Below, in pieces: positions 17,241-27,397 of a stretch of DNA of 64,000 bases (within the stretch, counting starts at the first letter, position 1; every line of letters begins with the position of its first letter). The notes under the pieces are model-generated. The model had not been told where the DNA came from and made no database searches. It saw only the letters and a list, made by a program, of their open reading frames with translations. This DNA is from Acinetobacter pittii ANC 4050 (lineage in GTDB: Bacteria > Pseudomonadota > Gammaproteobacteria > Pseudomonadales > Moraxellaceae). The position numbers were made by a program, and so were the translations under genes. The stretch lies in contig NZ_KB976987.1 in NCBI RefSeq assembly GCF_000399685.1, positions 2,950,837-3,014,836 on the forward strand, read 5' to 3'.

Positions 17241-18611
17241 ATGACTACTTTAACGTGTTTTAAAGCTTATGATATCCGAGGCAAACTCGGCACCGAATTG
17301 AATGAAGAAATCGCCTATAAAATTGGCCGCGCTTACGGACAAATCTATAAACCAAAGACTGTTGTTGTAGGTTGTGATATTCGTCTAAGCAGTGAGGATT
17401 TAAAACAAGCGACCATCCGCGGTTTAAATGATGCGGGTGTCAATGTGCTTGACTTAGGCATGACGGGTACTGAAGAAGTTTACTTCGCCGCTTTCCATTT
17501 AGATGTACAAGGCGGTATTGAAGTTACTGCTAGTCATAACCCAATGGACTATAACGGTATGAAATTGGTTCGAGAAAATGCTCGTCCAATTAGTGCAGAT
17601 ACAGGTCTAAAAGAAATTCAGGCTTTAGCAGAAACTAATAATTTTGAAGAAGTTAGCCAAAAAGGTACAACGCAAAGTTATAATATTTTGCCCGAGTTCG
17701 TTGATCATTTAATTACCTATATCGAGCCTGCAAAAATCCGCCCCCTTAAATTGGTGGTAAACGCAGGTAATGGGGCTGCGGGTCACGTGATTGATGCCAT
17801 TGAAGAAAAATTTAAAGCGCTTAACGTACCGGTTGAATTTATTAAAATTCACCATGAAGCAGATGGTACGTTCCCAAATGGAATTCCCAACCCAATTTTA
17901 ATTGAAAACCGCGACAGTACTCAAAATGCTGTACTTGAGCATAACGCCGATATGGGAATTGCATGGGATGGCGATTTTGACCGCTGTTTCTTGTTTGATG
18001 AAAAAGGTCAATTCATTGAAGGCTACTATATTGTTGGTCTATTGGCTCAAGCTTTCTTGATTAAACAGGCAGGCGAAAAAATTGTTCATGACCCACGTTT
18101 AGTGTGGAACACATTTGATATTGTAGATGAATACAAAGGTGTTGCTGTACAGTCAAAATCTGGTCATGCATTCATTAAAGATGTCATGCGTGAACACAAT
18201 GCTGTATATGGCGGTGAAATGAGTGCCCATCACTATTTCCGTGACTTTGCTTACTGCGACAGCGGTATGATTCCGTGGTTACTCACCGTTGCCCTAATCT
18301 CTGAAACAGGACAATCTCTTTCAACCCTAGTTGAAAATATGATTACCAAGTTTCCTTGCAGTGGTGAAATCAACTTTAAAGTGGCTGATACACAAATCAC
18401 TATTCAAAAGATTTTCGATTTCTATGCTGATCAAAATCCACAAATTGATCGTACCGATGGTGTAAGCCTCGACTTTGGTGCATGGCGCTTTAATGTGCGT
18501 GCCTCAAATACTGAGCCTTTACTACGTCTCAACATTGAAAGCCGTGCCGATCGCCAAGCTCAGCCAATGCAACATTATGTAGATGAGTTAACTGGGCTGA
18601 TTCAAGGTTAA
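17241..18611 (+). CDS. pgm: Phosphomannomutase / phosphoglucomutase
   Basis: A 456-residue alpha-D-phosphohexomutase that interconverts Glc-6-P and Glc-1-P (or the mannose equivalents), feeding GalU. The active phosphoserine is Ser98 in TASHNP. The Mg-binding loop is D243-G-D-F-D247-R. The sugar-binding GEMSAHHYF motif lies near residues 325-333, and the phosphate-binding loop [11 protein letters not shown] is near the C-terminus. Four-domain architecture and length match AlgC/ManB-type enzymes. The gene marks the outer edge of the K locus and is transcribed opposite to galU-ugd-gpi-gne1. Confidence 0.94.
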   Translation: MTTLTCFKAYDIRGKLGTELNEEIAYKIGRAYGQIYKPKTVVVGCDIRLSSEDLKQATIRGLNDAGVNVLDLGMTGTEEVYFAAFHLDVQGGIEVTASHNPMDYNGMKLVRENARPISADTGLKEIQALAETNNFEEVSQKGTTQSYNILPEFVDHLITYIEPAKIRPLKLVVNAGNGAAGHVIDAIEEKFKALNVPVEFIKIHHEADGTFPNGIPNPILIENRDSTQNAVLEHNADMGIAWDGDFDRCFLFDEKGQFIEGYYIVGLLAQAFLIKQAGEKIVHDPRLVWNTFDIVDEYKGVAVQSKSGHAFIKDVMREHNAVYGGEMSAHHYFRDFAYCDSGMIPWLLTVALISETGQSLSTLVENMITKFPCSGEINFKVADTQITIQKIFDFYADQNPQIDRTDGVSLDFGAWRFNVRASNTEPLLRLNIESRADRQAQPMQHYVDELTGLIQG

Positions 18612-18640
18612 TTCTGTTATAGCAGCTTAGAAATATTTAT

Positions 18641-18682
18641 AGTTCCCTTAATTAATTATACTATTTACTAACTAAGGGAACT
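18641..18682. terminator. Inverted repeat after pgm, terminator-like but without T-tract
   Basis: AGTTCCCTTA (18641-18650) pairs perfectly with TAAGGGAACT (18673-18682), 29 bases past the pgm stop. The following bases are GAAATATG, not a T-run. It may be a terminator whose tail was lost when the acyltransferase segment was inserted. Confidence 0.45.
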
Positions 18683-18729
18683 GAAATATGAGTTTATATA
18701 AAAATTCAAAAAGGCAATGAAAAATTTTT

Positions 18730-20667
18730 ATGAACAATAGTTTTCGATATGACATAAATGGTCTAAGAGCATATGCTGTTATATTAGTAGTTCTATTCCA
18801 TTTCGGAATTTTAGGTTTTTCTGGTGGTTTTATTGGTGTAGATATATTTTTTGTTATTTCAGGTTTCTTAATGACAAAAATTATTGTTTCAGGAATAGAG
18901 AAAAATGCCTTCAATATCCTAAAATTTTATCTTTCTAGAGCCCATCGAATTATTCCTGCTTTAGTAGTTCTATGTCTATTTATTACATTAATAGGATGGT
19001 TTACCTTAACACCTCAAGAACTAAAGGAATATTCAAAACATGTAATTTCTAGTTTAAGTTTTATATCTAATATACAATATTTCAGAGAAGCTGGTTATTT
19101 TGATGCTGCTTCACATGAAAAACTTCTTTTACATACTTGGTCATTATCTGTAGAATGGCAATTTTATATTATTTTACCTTTACTGTTAGTACTTTTAAAT
19201 AGATTATCTAAATCATCAAATATATTAAAAATATTTTTTATTCTTTTATTTATAGTTTCTTTTACATTATCTATTATTATTTCTAAATCAAATCCATCTG
19301 CAGCATTCTATCTTCTTCCAACTCGTGCATGGGAAATGATGGCTGGTGGTTTAATATTTTTATTATTTCGACACTTGACACTTAATAATTTAACAAAAAA
19401 AATTATTGAATGGACAGGATTTATACTTATAGCAATATCATTGACTGTTTTCACAGGAGCAACTTTATGGCCCAGTTATAATGCTTTCTTACCTGTTCTA
19501 GGAACATTCTTAATTTTACTCGCAAACAATAACAATTCTATATTTACTAATAATAAGATTTGTCAATTTTTAGGGGATTCATCTTATTCTATATATTTAT
19601 GGCATTGGCCACTTGTATTTTATTTATCTTATTTTGAAAAAGAAACTAGCCTAATAATTACAATTTTTGCTATTTTTATATCGATCATATTAGGTTGGTT
19701 ATCTTATAGTTTTATCGAAAAACCATCTAGACAATGGCTGTCTCAAAAAAAATTATACTCTGGATATTTAATTACATTTACATATCTATTTATATTTATT
19801 AGTATTTTCTCATTTTTTTATCTTAAAAATGGTTTGATTAATCGATTTCCTGAAAATATACAAATATTGATAAAAAAGAGTAATGATAAAAATCCTCTTT
19901 TTTCTAAATGTCAAATAGGTTCAGGTACAAATGTGCCAGAATGTAAATATGGCACTGGAGATATAAAACTAATTGTTATTGGTGATAGCCATGCTGAAGC
20001 GATGATCCCTGCTATTCAAAAAGCCCTGCCACCAGAGTCAGCTCTAATAGACTGGACTTATTCAGGCTGCCCAACGGTAGAAAATTTAAAGAAAATTAAT
20101 AACACTGATTTTAAATGTGGAGAAGTTATTTCAAAATTTACAAAGAAAATCAAAAAATATCCTCATACTCCTATTTTAATTATTAATCGAATAAATGTTT
20201 TATTTCATGGGGCAAAAGATGGTGATAGTGATATTTCACATCCAATAAGATATATAAGTAAGCCATTTAAAACATATAATGCTGAATATGAGAAAACAAT
20301 GAAAGAGGCTTATATAAATACACTATGTAAATTTTCGGAAAACAATGAAGTTTATGTTACAAGACCTACACCTGAATTTCCTTTGAATATCCCTAAAGTA
20401 TTAATACATAGAGAAATTATAAAATCATATGCTCCTCTAACAATTACTAGAAAAGCACATCTTGCACGTAGTCAACTCGCATGGGAAGCACAGGATGAAG
20501 CTTCAAAAAAATGTGGTATCAAGATATTAAACACAACGAATTTCTTTTGCGATCAAGAACTTTGTTATTCTGAGAAAAATGGATTGTCATTATATTTTGA
20601 TGATGATCATCTAAATATCTATGGAGCATCCCAACTAACTCCTTTATTTAAAGAGATTTTTAAATAA
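18730..20667 (+). CDS. Membrane O-acyltransferase with fused SGNH domain (AT3-SGNH)
   Basis: A 645-residue OafA/YrhL-type acyltransferase, probably O-acetylating the capsule. The N-terminal acyltransferase-3 domain (about 1-360) has around ten membrane segments, the opening DINGLRAYAVILVVLFHF with its conserved His, the RAHRIIPAL motif and SYSIYLWHWPLVFY. The periplasmic C-terminal SGNH domain shows GDSH (G418-H421) and the catalytic D624xxH627. Such fusions are typical of enzymes that acetylate extracellular polysaccharides. The gene is very AT-rich, only loosely associated with pgm and followed by a decayed gene, consistent with arrival as a modification module. The ribosome site is weak. 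Confidence 0.88.
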   Translation: MNNSFRYDINGLRAYAVILVVLFHFGILGFSGGFIGVDIFFVISGFLMTKIIVSGIEKNAFNILKFYLSRAHRIIPALVVLCLFITLIGWFTLTPQELKEYSKHVISSLSFISNIQYFREAGYFDAASHEKLLLHTWSLSVEWQFYIILPLLLVLLNRLSKSSNILKIFFILLFIVSFTLSIIISKSNPSAAFYLLPTRAWEMMAGGLIFLLFRHLTLNNLTKKIIEWTGFILIAISLTVFTGATLWPSYNAFLPVLGTFLILLANNNNSIFTNNKICQFLGDSSYSIYLWHWPLVFYLSYFEKETSLIITIFAIFISIILGWLSYSFIEKPSRQWLSQKKLYSGYLITFTYLFIFISIFSFFYLKNGLINRFPENIQILIKKSNDKNPLFSKCQIGSGTNVPECKYGTGDIKLIVIGDSHAEAMIPAIQKALPPESALIDWTYSGCPTVENLKKINNTDFKCGEVISKFTKKIKKYPHTPILIINRINVLFHGAKDGDSDISHPIRYISKPFKTYNAEYEKTMKEAYINTLCKFSENNEVYVTRPTPEFPLNIPKVLIHREIIKSYAPLTITRKAHLARSQLAWEAQDEASKKCGIKILNTTNFFCDQELCYSEKNGLSLYFDDDHLNIYGASQLTPLFKEIFK

Positions 20668-20710
20668 AAACTAGATAAAGAATTCAATACACTACACTAT
20701 TGGAGTTTTT

Positions 20711-21518
20711 ATGAAGCGATATATAATAATTAGTATTTTCAATATTCAGCTATAGTCTAGAGGTTTATCAATAATGGATGAAACTGTTAAATTAATTAGT
20801 GATAATAAGAAATTCAAAAATTACTTGGCAACGAATAAAATAAAATTCATTCGAGTTATTTATCATGAAAAATTCCCAACCCATGGAAGACTAGATTCTC
20901 AAAAATAAAAATGCTTATATTTCTAGAAAACACCCATATATACCTATATCTTTTGATATTGAAATAGGTAATAAGTTTAAACCTCAAACTGTTTTACCTA
21001 CTGTTAGTCAAACACTAGATCTTTATCATCAATATGAAGATGCTGCACCAGTTGGAGTCTTTGCTGTACTACCACAAACGGTTTTTGGTTCAAAGTCCAT
21101 GGATCAGATGAATAAGAAAAAATATCTTAAATTAAATCAAGAATATAAAGAAATTTCTCAAAAATTCAATTTTCTGAGTTCTGTTATATATAACAACTGA
21201 TTTAGAGACTTTGAAGAGTGGAAGAAACGTACTAATCACCAATTAAGTGAAAGTAAAAAGTATGCAAGTAAATATAATTTAAAAATTATTCCTTATTTTT
21301 TAAGCGCATACCCAGATAAAGATTTTTAAAAAAATCATATTACATATCTATTAACTGAACAAGAAATGAAGCAAAGTTTAGTTTATATTAATTCAAAGAA
21401 TGTAGATGGTATTATAATTGGGGATTTAAATATTGGAATATTAGGTAATGGTAAAAAACCAATATTTAATATTAATAAAGGTGCGACAAAAGCAATTATA
21501 AATTTTGCTAATAAATAA
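20711..21518 (+). pseudogene. Decayed gene, possible glycoside-hydrolase-like protein
   Basis: GGAG plus ATG at 20711 begins a frame that soon stops. A recognisable protein then continues across frames: a part starting MDETVKLISDNKKF (from about 20774), a frameshift near 20905, and a long C-terminal part read through in-frame stops at about 21198 and 21327 to the TAA at 21516. Segments such as PYIPISFDIEIGNKF, TVSQTLDLYHQYEDAAPVGVF and NLKIIPYFLSAYPD, and the near-terminal VDGIIIGDL, suggest alternating strands and helices of a TIM-barrel sugar hydrolase. That resemblance is impressionistic. At least one frameshift and several nonsense codons make it non-functional unless these are sequencing errors. 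Confidence 0.6.
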
Positions 21519-21576
21519 AGATTAGACCAGTAGCAATACAATTCCTATTGGCTCTAAATTTTCAGCCCAATTTTAA

Positions 21577-23037
21577 TCAATATATAATCTCATTTTTTAA
21601 CATTTTATAATTTATCATAGTTTTACCATTAAAAACTTTAATCTCTTTTTTATCATATTTATATGGAAAAACAAATGGAATTTCATTACTCCTAATACCA
21701 ACAACCCATTGAAATATTGATAAAAAATCAAATGCACTCACAGGATAATCAATCAAAGTTTTATCTTTCTTATCACTCGTAAAAATAAAGAAAGGAATAT
21801 TATAGTTCTGTTTAGTGTTATTTGCATGTCTAATTGGATTAATATTTTTATCTATAGTAAGACCATGATCTGAAAAGTAAAAGATAGCATAAGATTGCTG
21901 TGTACTTTCTAAAATTTGATTAGTCTCTTTTAAAAAAGTATCTAATTTTGATAAAGAGGCTAAGTAACAATCTACTGATTTACTCATATGCGTATGAATT
22001 TTTATTGGATACCCTTGTAAACGCATGCAAGTATTTGGATGAGATCCCATCATATGCATAAAAATTACTTTATCATTTCTCCTCTTAGTCGCTCTTTTTA
22101 AATATTTTAATAATTCAAAATCATCAATATTTTCAGAATTATACTCCCCTTTCTTTAGAAAGATTTTATTCTGTGCTTGAGCACCAATTATACTTACAGG
22201 GGTATCATATTTTCCAATATAGCCTTGATTTGATAACCAAAAGGTCTCATATCCGCTTTTTTTAACTAAGGCAACTATATTGTTATTCATCTGTATATTT
22301 TCACCATCACTTATAGCCAAGGTTCTTGGTAAAGAAATCGCCGTATTGGGTGCAGTTGAAATATATTGATTAAAAAAATATCCTGTAGCTTTTTCCTTAA
22401 GCCAAGGTGTGGTATTTAAAGGATAGCCATTTACTGACATATACTCCCGAGATACACTTTCTCCAATTATAACGATAATATTTTTATATTTTTTATGAGC
22501 TTCTATTATATGAAAATTATCAAACCGCTTAGACTGATCAAGAATCAATACCATATCAGCTCTAGCTTTTTTAAAGAAGTTCAAAGCATCGCTCAAAAAT
22601 CTTATTGGCGGTGAATAAAATAAAATTATTATAAATATAAGAAAATAAATAACTCTTATATTTTTTGGTTTACTTTTTTTATAAAAGTAAACCAAAAAAT
22701 ATAACGTAACTCCTATTAGAAAAAAAGCAATTAATCCTATATTGCCTATAAATTCCCATGTTTCAGAGAAATCCGTTTGCATTGCTGATATCACATAACC
22801 AGCACTTAATGCACCAAAATTGAGACCGATTGGTAAATATAAACTTAAAGAAGAAAATAAAATAGCCAAACAATTTAAGCTAAATTTATTTTTCCCAGCA
22901 AAAAAAATCAATAAAAAATTTATACAGAAATAGTAAAATTCACGATATCCTAGAAAGTAAGAAAAACTATATGCTAGAAAAGTAATAGATAAATAATATA
23001 TTAACTTTTCTCTATTAGAGTTAGTGTAAAAACGCAT
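21577..23037 (-). CDS. Phosphoethanolamine/phosphoglycerol-transferase-like sulfatase-family membrane enzyme
   Basis: A 486-residue inner-membrane enzyme of the EptA/alkaline-phosphatase superfamily: about four N-terminal membrane helices (13-30, 35-70, 100-120, 128-142), then a periplasmic catalytic domain. Metal/nucleophile residues are visible: Glu193 (IIGES), the probable nucleophile Thr232 (APNTAISLPR), His333 (GSHP), Asp390-His391 (SDHG). Such enzymes move phosphoethanolamine or phosphoglycerol from phospholipid onto lipid A or surface glycans. The position between gne1 and pgm is where some K loci carry a phosphoglycerol transferase gene (pgt1), but this protein looks more like the phosphoethanolamine branch. 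It starts 14 bases behind a terminator (23052-23092), so transcription may depend on read-through. Confidence 0.82.
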   Translation of the reverse strand: MRFYTNSNREKLIYYLSITFLAYSFSYFLGYREFYYFCINFLLIFFAGKNKFSLNCLAILFSSLSLYLPIGLNFGALSAGYVISAMQTDFSETWEFIGNIGLIAFFLIGVTLYFLVYFYKKSKPKNIRVIYFLIFIIILFYSPPIRFLSDALNFFKKARADMVLILDQSKRFDNFHIIEAHKKYKNIIVIIGESVSREYMSVNGYPLNTTPWLKEKATGYFFNQYISTAPNTAISLPRTLAISDGENIQMNNNIVALVKKSGYETFWLSNQGYIGKYDTPVSIIGAQAQNKIFLKKGEYNSENIDDFELLKYLKRATKRRNDKVIFMHMMGSHPNTCMRLQGYPIKIHTHMSKSVDCYLASLSKLDTFLKETNQILESTQQSYAIFYFSDHGLTIDKNINPIRHANNTKQNYNIPFFIFTSDKKDKTLIDYPVSAFDFLSIFQWVVGIRSNEIPFVFPYKYDKKEIKVFNGKTMINYKMLKNEIIY

Positions 23038-23335
23038 ATATACTCATCATTAAAAAATGCAATATCAGCGTTTAATAGATGATATTGCATTTATAAAAAA
23101 TTACTAAATAAATCGTGAGAAACGACTAAAGGAACAAAACCCCACAATGTAAAAAATTTTGCTTTCTTTTTTAATTATACTATAGTAATGAAAAATTGTC
23201 ATATTCCAATAAATATTACTTAATTTTACAAAAAATTTATACAACTAACTTTGCCTTGTTTAATCTTTGTTCTACTAATTGCAACCACTTTATCATAAAT
23301 AAATTTTCTCATTCAATTAAAACTTATAAATTTAC
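23038..23335. other. Intergenic region between gne1 and the transferase gene
   Basis: About 300 AT-rich bases. The only structure is the terminator hairpin at 23052-23092. No gene seen. Confidence 0.6.
23052..23092 (-). terminator. Intrinsic terminator / possible attenuator upstream of the transferase gene
   Basis: On the minus strand AAATGCAATATCA pairs over 13 bp with TGATATTGCATTT (loop 12), followed by a T-run ending at 23052. It lies about 245 bases past gne1 and directly before the start codon at 23037. Confidence 0.75.
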
Positions 23336-24358
23336 TTAAGCTTCTTTATATCCATTAGGATTCTGCTTCTGCCAGTTCCAACTATCAGCAAGCATATCCT
23401 CTAAACCATATTGCGGCTGCCAACCTAGCTCAGCAACTGCGCGAGCGTTATCGGCAAAAGATGTTGCTACATCGCCTGCTCGACGTGGTGCAAACTCAAA
23501 AGCAACAGGCACACCGTTAACTTGCTCAAATGTATTTTTAACTTGTAAAACTGATGAACCATTACCTGTGCCAATATTCCATGCACGGCAACCTGTCGCT
23601 TCTAATCGATTATTTAGAGCACATAAATGTGCATTCGCTAAATCGACGACATGGATATAGTCACGTACCCCAGTCCCATCTACAGTATTGTAGTCGTTAC
23701 CATAAATAGACAGCTTCTCACGGCGCCCCACAGCAACTTGAGTCACATAAGGCATTAAATTATTTGGAATACCTTGCGGGTCTTCACCAATACGGCCACT
23801 CTTATGGGCACCAACTGGGTTAAAATAGCGTAGTAAAGCTATCGACCATTTAGAATTTGAATTTGACAGTTTTTGTAGCAATTGCTCAACAATCAGTTTA
23901 GTATAGCCATAGTTATTACTTGGCATACCTGTTGGCATATCTTCATTTAATGGAGATATATTGGCCTCGTCATATACTGTAGCAGAAGAGCTAAACACAA
24001 GCGTATAGACACCTGCTTTTTCCATCGACTTAACGAGTTGAATACTACCAGCAATATTATTATCAAAATAAATCAGCGGTTTTTCCTGACTTTCACCTAC
24101 TGCCTTTAAACCTGCAAAGTGGATTACAGCATCAATTGAATGATCTTGAAACACACTATCAAGTTCATTTGCATTACGAATATCCCCCTGAACAAAAGCT
24201 AAACTCTTTTGTGTGATATCTTGGACTCTCTTTAACGACTCTTCAGAACTGTTTGATAGATTGTCAAAAACAATAACTTCATGACCAGCCTGTAAAAGCT
24301 CTACACAGGTGTGTGAACCAATATAACCAGCACCACCAGTAACTAGGATTTTAGCCAT
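23336..24358 (-). CDS. gne1: UDP-glucose / UDP-GlcNAc 4-epimerase
   Basis: A 340-residue extended short-chain dehydrogenase interconverting UDP-Glc/UDP-Gal and, as named in Acinetobacter K loci, UDP-GlcNAc/UDP-GalNAc. The NAD-binding GGAGYIGSH motif is at 8-16; catalytic Ser124 (SSSATVYD) and Tyr150/Lys154 (NNYGYTK) are present. It closely resembles E. coli GalE in length. The start overlaps the gpi stop by eight bases (ATGGCTAA). It is the last gene of galU-ugd-gpi-gne1 and supplies the galacto-configured precursor needed by ItrA-type initiation. Confidence 0.93.
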   Translation of the reverse strand: MAKILVTGGAGYIGSHTCVELLQAGHEVIVFDNLSNSSEESLKRVQDITQKSLAFVQGDIRNANELDSVFQDHSIDAVIHFAGLKAVGESQEKPLIYFDNNIAGSIQLVKSMEKAGVYTLVFSSSATVYDEANISPLNEDMPTGMPSNNYGYTKLIVEQLLQKLSNSNSKWSIALLRYFNPVGAHKSGRIGEDPQGIPNNLMPYVTQVAVGRREKLSIYGNDYNTVDGTGVRDYIHVVDLANAHLCALNNRLEATGCRAWNIGTGNGSSVLQVKNTFEQVNGVPVAFEFAPRRAGDVATSFADNARAVAELGWQPQYGLEDMLADSWNWQKQNPNGYKEA

Positions 24359-26021
24359 CTACTTTTCCTAATAATATTTTAATTAATCCACGTGTTGAGG
24401 CATCTAATGATGAAAGATCATTTTGAACCCCATTTAAAATAGGTAATAGTTGATCAGCAATCTGTTTACCTTTTTCGACGCCCCATTGATCAAACGGGTT
24501 AATATTCCAAATTACAGACTGCACAAAAACTTTATGCTCATATAAAGCAATTAACATTCCCAAACTATATGGATTCAACTCTTTCAATAATAGGGTTGAA
24601 CTCGGTTGGTTACCTTCATATTGCTTGTAAATCGGCAGTTTTTCTAATTCAGTTGAGTCTAAAGCGTCATTACCAAAGGCCAATAATCTTGATTGGGCCA
24701 AACAATTCGATAATGCAAGATGATGCTGCTCGACTAAAGCCTCTGCATTTTCAACATAGGTAAAATGGTCAGCGTTATAGCGTTGGACTGGCGCAATAAA
24801 GTCACAGCTTACTGCTTGAGTTCCTTGGTGTAATAACTGATAGAAGGCATGTTGAGCATTTGGTCCAACGTCACCCCATACAATTGGGCATGTATCGAGT
24901 TCGACTTTTTGACCGTCACGTTGTACCGATTTACCATTAGATTCCATTTCAAGCTGTTGTAAATAAGCAGCGAAATACTTTAATCGACCATCATAAGGTA
25001 ATACTGCATGAGTTTGGATATTTAAAAAATTATTATTCCAAACGCCTAACAATCCCATTAAAACAGGAATATTTTGCTCATAACTTGTATTTTGAAAATG
25101 TTCATCTACTGCATGAGCACCAGCTAAGAGTTGCTGAAAACCTTCAACCCCGATACTCAACGCAATAGGTAAACCAATGCATGACCACAATGAGTAACGG
25201 CCACCTACCCAGTCCCAAAGCAGTAATTGATTTTCTGGGGCAATCCCCCATTCAGTCATTTTATCTGCTTTTGTTGATACTCCAACAAAATGGCTTTTTA
25301 AAACTCGGGCATGTGTTCCCAAAGTTTTTTCAAGCCACTGACGTACGGTTTGGGCATTTGATAAAGTATCAATCGTTCCAAAAGATTTTGAAGAAATAAT
25401 AAATAGTGTCGTTTCTGGACGAAGTTGGTGGAGCAACTCCGACAACTGACTACCATCCATAGTTGATACAAAGTGAACATTTAAAGGTTTAGCCGTTTTC
25501 ACTTTAAAATCTGACAACGCATGGGTGACCATTTGTGGCCCTAAATCAGAACCACCCACACCGATGTTCACAACATCTTGAATCACTTCACCGGTTGCAC
25601 CGCGATATTGACCAGCATGAATCTTTTCCACTAAGGCATACATACGTTGTAACTGGCTATGGACTTGAGCCGTTAACTCTGGAAACTTCGAATAGTCAAC
25701 TGGCAAGCGTAGTGCCCAATGCATTGCTGCACGTTGCTCCGTACAATTTACTTTGTCTTGTGAAAAAAGACGCTCTATCCATTGATTTAATTGTTTAGTT
25801 TTCGCAAGAGCAGTCAATTGTTCCAAAATGTCTTTAGTAACACGATGCTTACTATAATCAAAAACTAACGGATCAAATTTTATAGAATATTGTTGAAAGC
25901 GATCCGGTTCTGAAGCGAACAATTCTTTTATATGTAACTTTGAATTTTTCTCACCCATTAACTGTAACTTTAGTAAAGGTGAAACCAACTCTTTAGGAAA
26001 TTTTTCGATAGATTTACTCAT
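24351..26021 (-). CDS. gpi: Glucose-6-phosphate isomerase
   Basis: A 556-residue cytosolic phosphoglucose isomerase interconverting Glc-6-P and Fru-6-P, linking gluconeogenic carbon to capsule precursors. Family signatures are readable: the [10 protein letters not shown] phosphate loop (spelled [11 protein letters not shown]), [12 protein letters not shown], the MESNGKSVQ segment with the catalytic Glu, the HQGTQ His and the C-terminal [12 protein letters not shown] with the catalytic Lys. It overlaps ugd by four bases (ATGA) and gne1 by eight, so the three genes are tightly coupled. Confidence 0.95.
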   Translation of the reverse strand: MSKSIEKFPKELVSPLLKLQLMGEKNSKLHIKELFASEPDRFQQYSIKFDPLVFDYSKHRVTKDILEQLTALAKTKQLNQWIERLFSQDKVNCTEQRAAMHWALRLPVDYSKFPELTAQVHSQLQRMYALVEKIHAGQYRGATGEVIQDVVNIGVGGSDLGPQMVTHALSDFKVKTAKPLNVHFVSTMDGSQLSELLHQLRPETTLFIISSKSFGTIDTLSNAQTVRQWLEKTLGTHARVLKSHFVGVSTKADKMTEWGIAPENQLLLWDWVGGRYSLWSCIGLPIALSIGVEGFQQLLAGAHAVDEHFQNTSYEQNIPVLMGLLGVWNNNFLNIQTHAVLPYDGRLKYFAAYLQQLEMESNGKSVQRDGQKVELDTCPIVWGDVGPNAQHAFYQLLHQGTQAVSCDFIAPVQRYNADHFTYVENAEALVEQHHLALSNCLAQSRLLAFGNDALDSTELEKLPIYKQYEGNQPSSTLLLKELNPYSLGMLIALYEHKVFVQSVIWNINPFDQWGVEKGKQIADQLLPILNGVQNDLSSLDASTRGLIKILLGKVDG

Positions 26022-27280
26022 AAACGACCTACTCCTTCATAAGCAAAGCCCTTAGCCTTTACATATGCTGGGTCATAAATATTACGCCCATCCAAAATTA
26101 AAGGATGTTGCATCAATTGTTGTAACTGCTTAAAGTCAGGACTCCAGTACTGTTTCCATGCGGTAACCAAACATAAGGCATGTGAGCCTCGAGCCGCCTC
26201 ATATTGATCAGTACACAGTACTAAATCCTTACGGTCACCATATGTAGCGGCAATTTCATCTAATGCTTGAGGATCATGCAAACGTACTGTTACACCTTGC
26301 GCCCACAATGCAGCTAATAAAATATGAATTGGCGAGTTATGTATGCTTGAGGTATTTTCTTTGAAGGATGCACCCCAAATAGCCACGGTTTTACCATTCA
26401 AATTACAATGATAATAATTCCACAGCTTACGGAATAAAATTTCTTTTTGTTGTTCGTTAATCGCCCATACCTGCTCTAACAGTCGACTTTTCGCCCCAGT
26501 TTCAGAAACAGTACTTGAAAGTGTTAAAATATCATGCGAAAAGTTTTCACCACCAAAACCGACTCCAGCAGACAAGTAAGCCGCACCAATACGTGTATCA
26601 GCAGCAATACCATGCTTCACATTAGCAATATCAATACCGAGTTTCTCCGCCACCATAGCTAAGTCATTCATATAACTAATGCGGGTCGCCAACATGCCAG
26701 AAATACTAAGTTTGGTAAACTCAGCGTCCAAGATCGGCATAAATAAGTATTGATAACTAAAGCGGAAAAATGGGCGTAACAGCTCTTGCATTGTATCCCG
26801 TGCATGATTGGACTCAACACCAACAATGACATGCTTTACATTTAATACGCTGTTAATGGCATTTCCTTCTTGAATTACATCAGGAAAATAAACCCACTCG
26901 TCTTTTGGTAAATATTGTTTCAACTGATCAGTTCCATGTAAACCAAACGTAGAACCATTTACCATTAATCTAGGATGAACAATAGGCCGTTGGCTTAACT
27001 TCTCAACCGTATTTAAAGCAAGTTGAATTTGTGTAGGGCTAAAACAGAATAAATAAACCTCAACATCAAGAGGAATAGCAGAAAAAGGACTTTCTTGTAG
27101 AAAACCCGATCTTCTTTGCTTATTTAAATAATTATTAACTTCTTGATCTTGATAGGAAAGTACAGAAATATTTTCTTCGCAGGTGACACTTGTGCACCAA
27201 TAAATCTGATTGCCATATTCAGCCAGTAATGCTGCCATTACACCAGCGTGTAAGGTGGTTCCAAACACTGCGATTTTCAT
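26018..27280 (-). CDS. ugd: UDP-glucose dehydrogenase family protein lacking catalytic residues (module Ugd)
   Basis: A 420-residue member of the UDP-glucose/GDP-mannose dehydrogenase family in the conserved module position. Domain order is normal (NAD-binding, central dimerisation, UDP-binding), and the AEFTK Lys190 is present. However, the catalytic cysteine motif, normally GFGGSCFPKD, reads [10 protein letters not shown] (Asn246 replaces Cys, and the FPK Lys is lost). The Asn four residues after the catalytic Lys is Ser194, and the dinucleotide motif is GTTLHAG rather than GxGYVG. By family knowledge it should not complete the two-step oxidation to UDP-GlcA. It may have another activity or a regulatory role. 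A second, intact Ugd lies at 29469-30641. Confidence 0.85.
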   Translation of the reverse strand: MKIAVFGTTLHAGVMAALLAEYGNQIYWCTSVTCEENISVLSYQDQEVNNYLNKQRRSGFLQESPFSAIPLDVEVYLFCFSPTQIQLALNTVEKLSQRPIVHPRLMVNGSTFGLHGTDQLKQYLPKDEWVYFPDVIQEGNAINSVLNVKHVIVGVESNHARDTMQELLRPFFRFSYQYLFMPILDAEFTKLSISGMLATRISYMNDLAMVAEKLGIDIANVKHGIAADTRIGAAYLSAGVGFGGENFSHDILTLSSTVSETGAKSRLLEQVWAINEQQKEILFRKLWNYYHCNLNGKTVAIWGASFKENTSSIHNSPIHILLAALWAQGVTVRLHDPQALDEIAATYGDRKDLVLCTDQYEAARGSHALCLVTAWKQYWSPDFKQLQQLMQHPLILDGRNIYDPAYVKAKGFAYEGVGRL

Positions 27281-27312
27281 TGCACACCTGATTTTTTAAT
27301 ATTCTATAGACA

Positions 27313-27335
27313 TCTCTTCCCGTTAAGGGAAGAGA
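27313..27335. other. Intercistronic stem-loop between galU and ugd
   Basis: TCTCTTCCC-GTTAA-GGGAAGAGA, a perfect 9-bp stem in the 117-bp galU-ugd spacer. No T-tract follows in either direction, so it is more likely an mRNA-stability or processing element than a terminator. Confidence 0.55.
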
Positions 27336-27397
27336 ATATATTGATTGTTTATTATATTCAGCAGTTTTTACAAATACTTAAGTAGAACTACACAATA

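Noticed and set aside
26018..27280. Considered whether the missing Ugd cysteine is a frameshift or sequencing artefact.
   Set aside because: The frame is intact on both sides and several separate catalytic positions differ, so it is not a local error.
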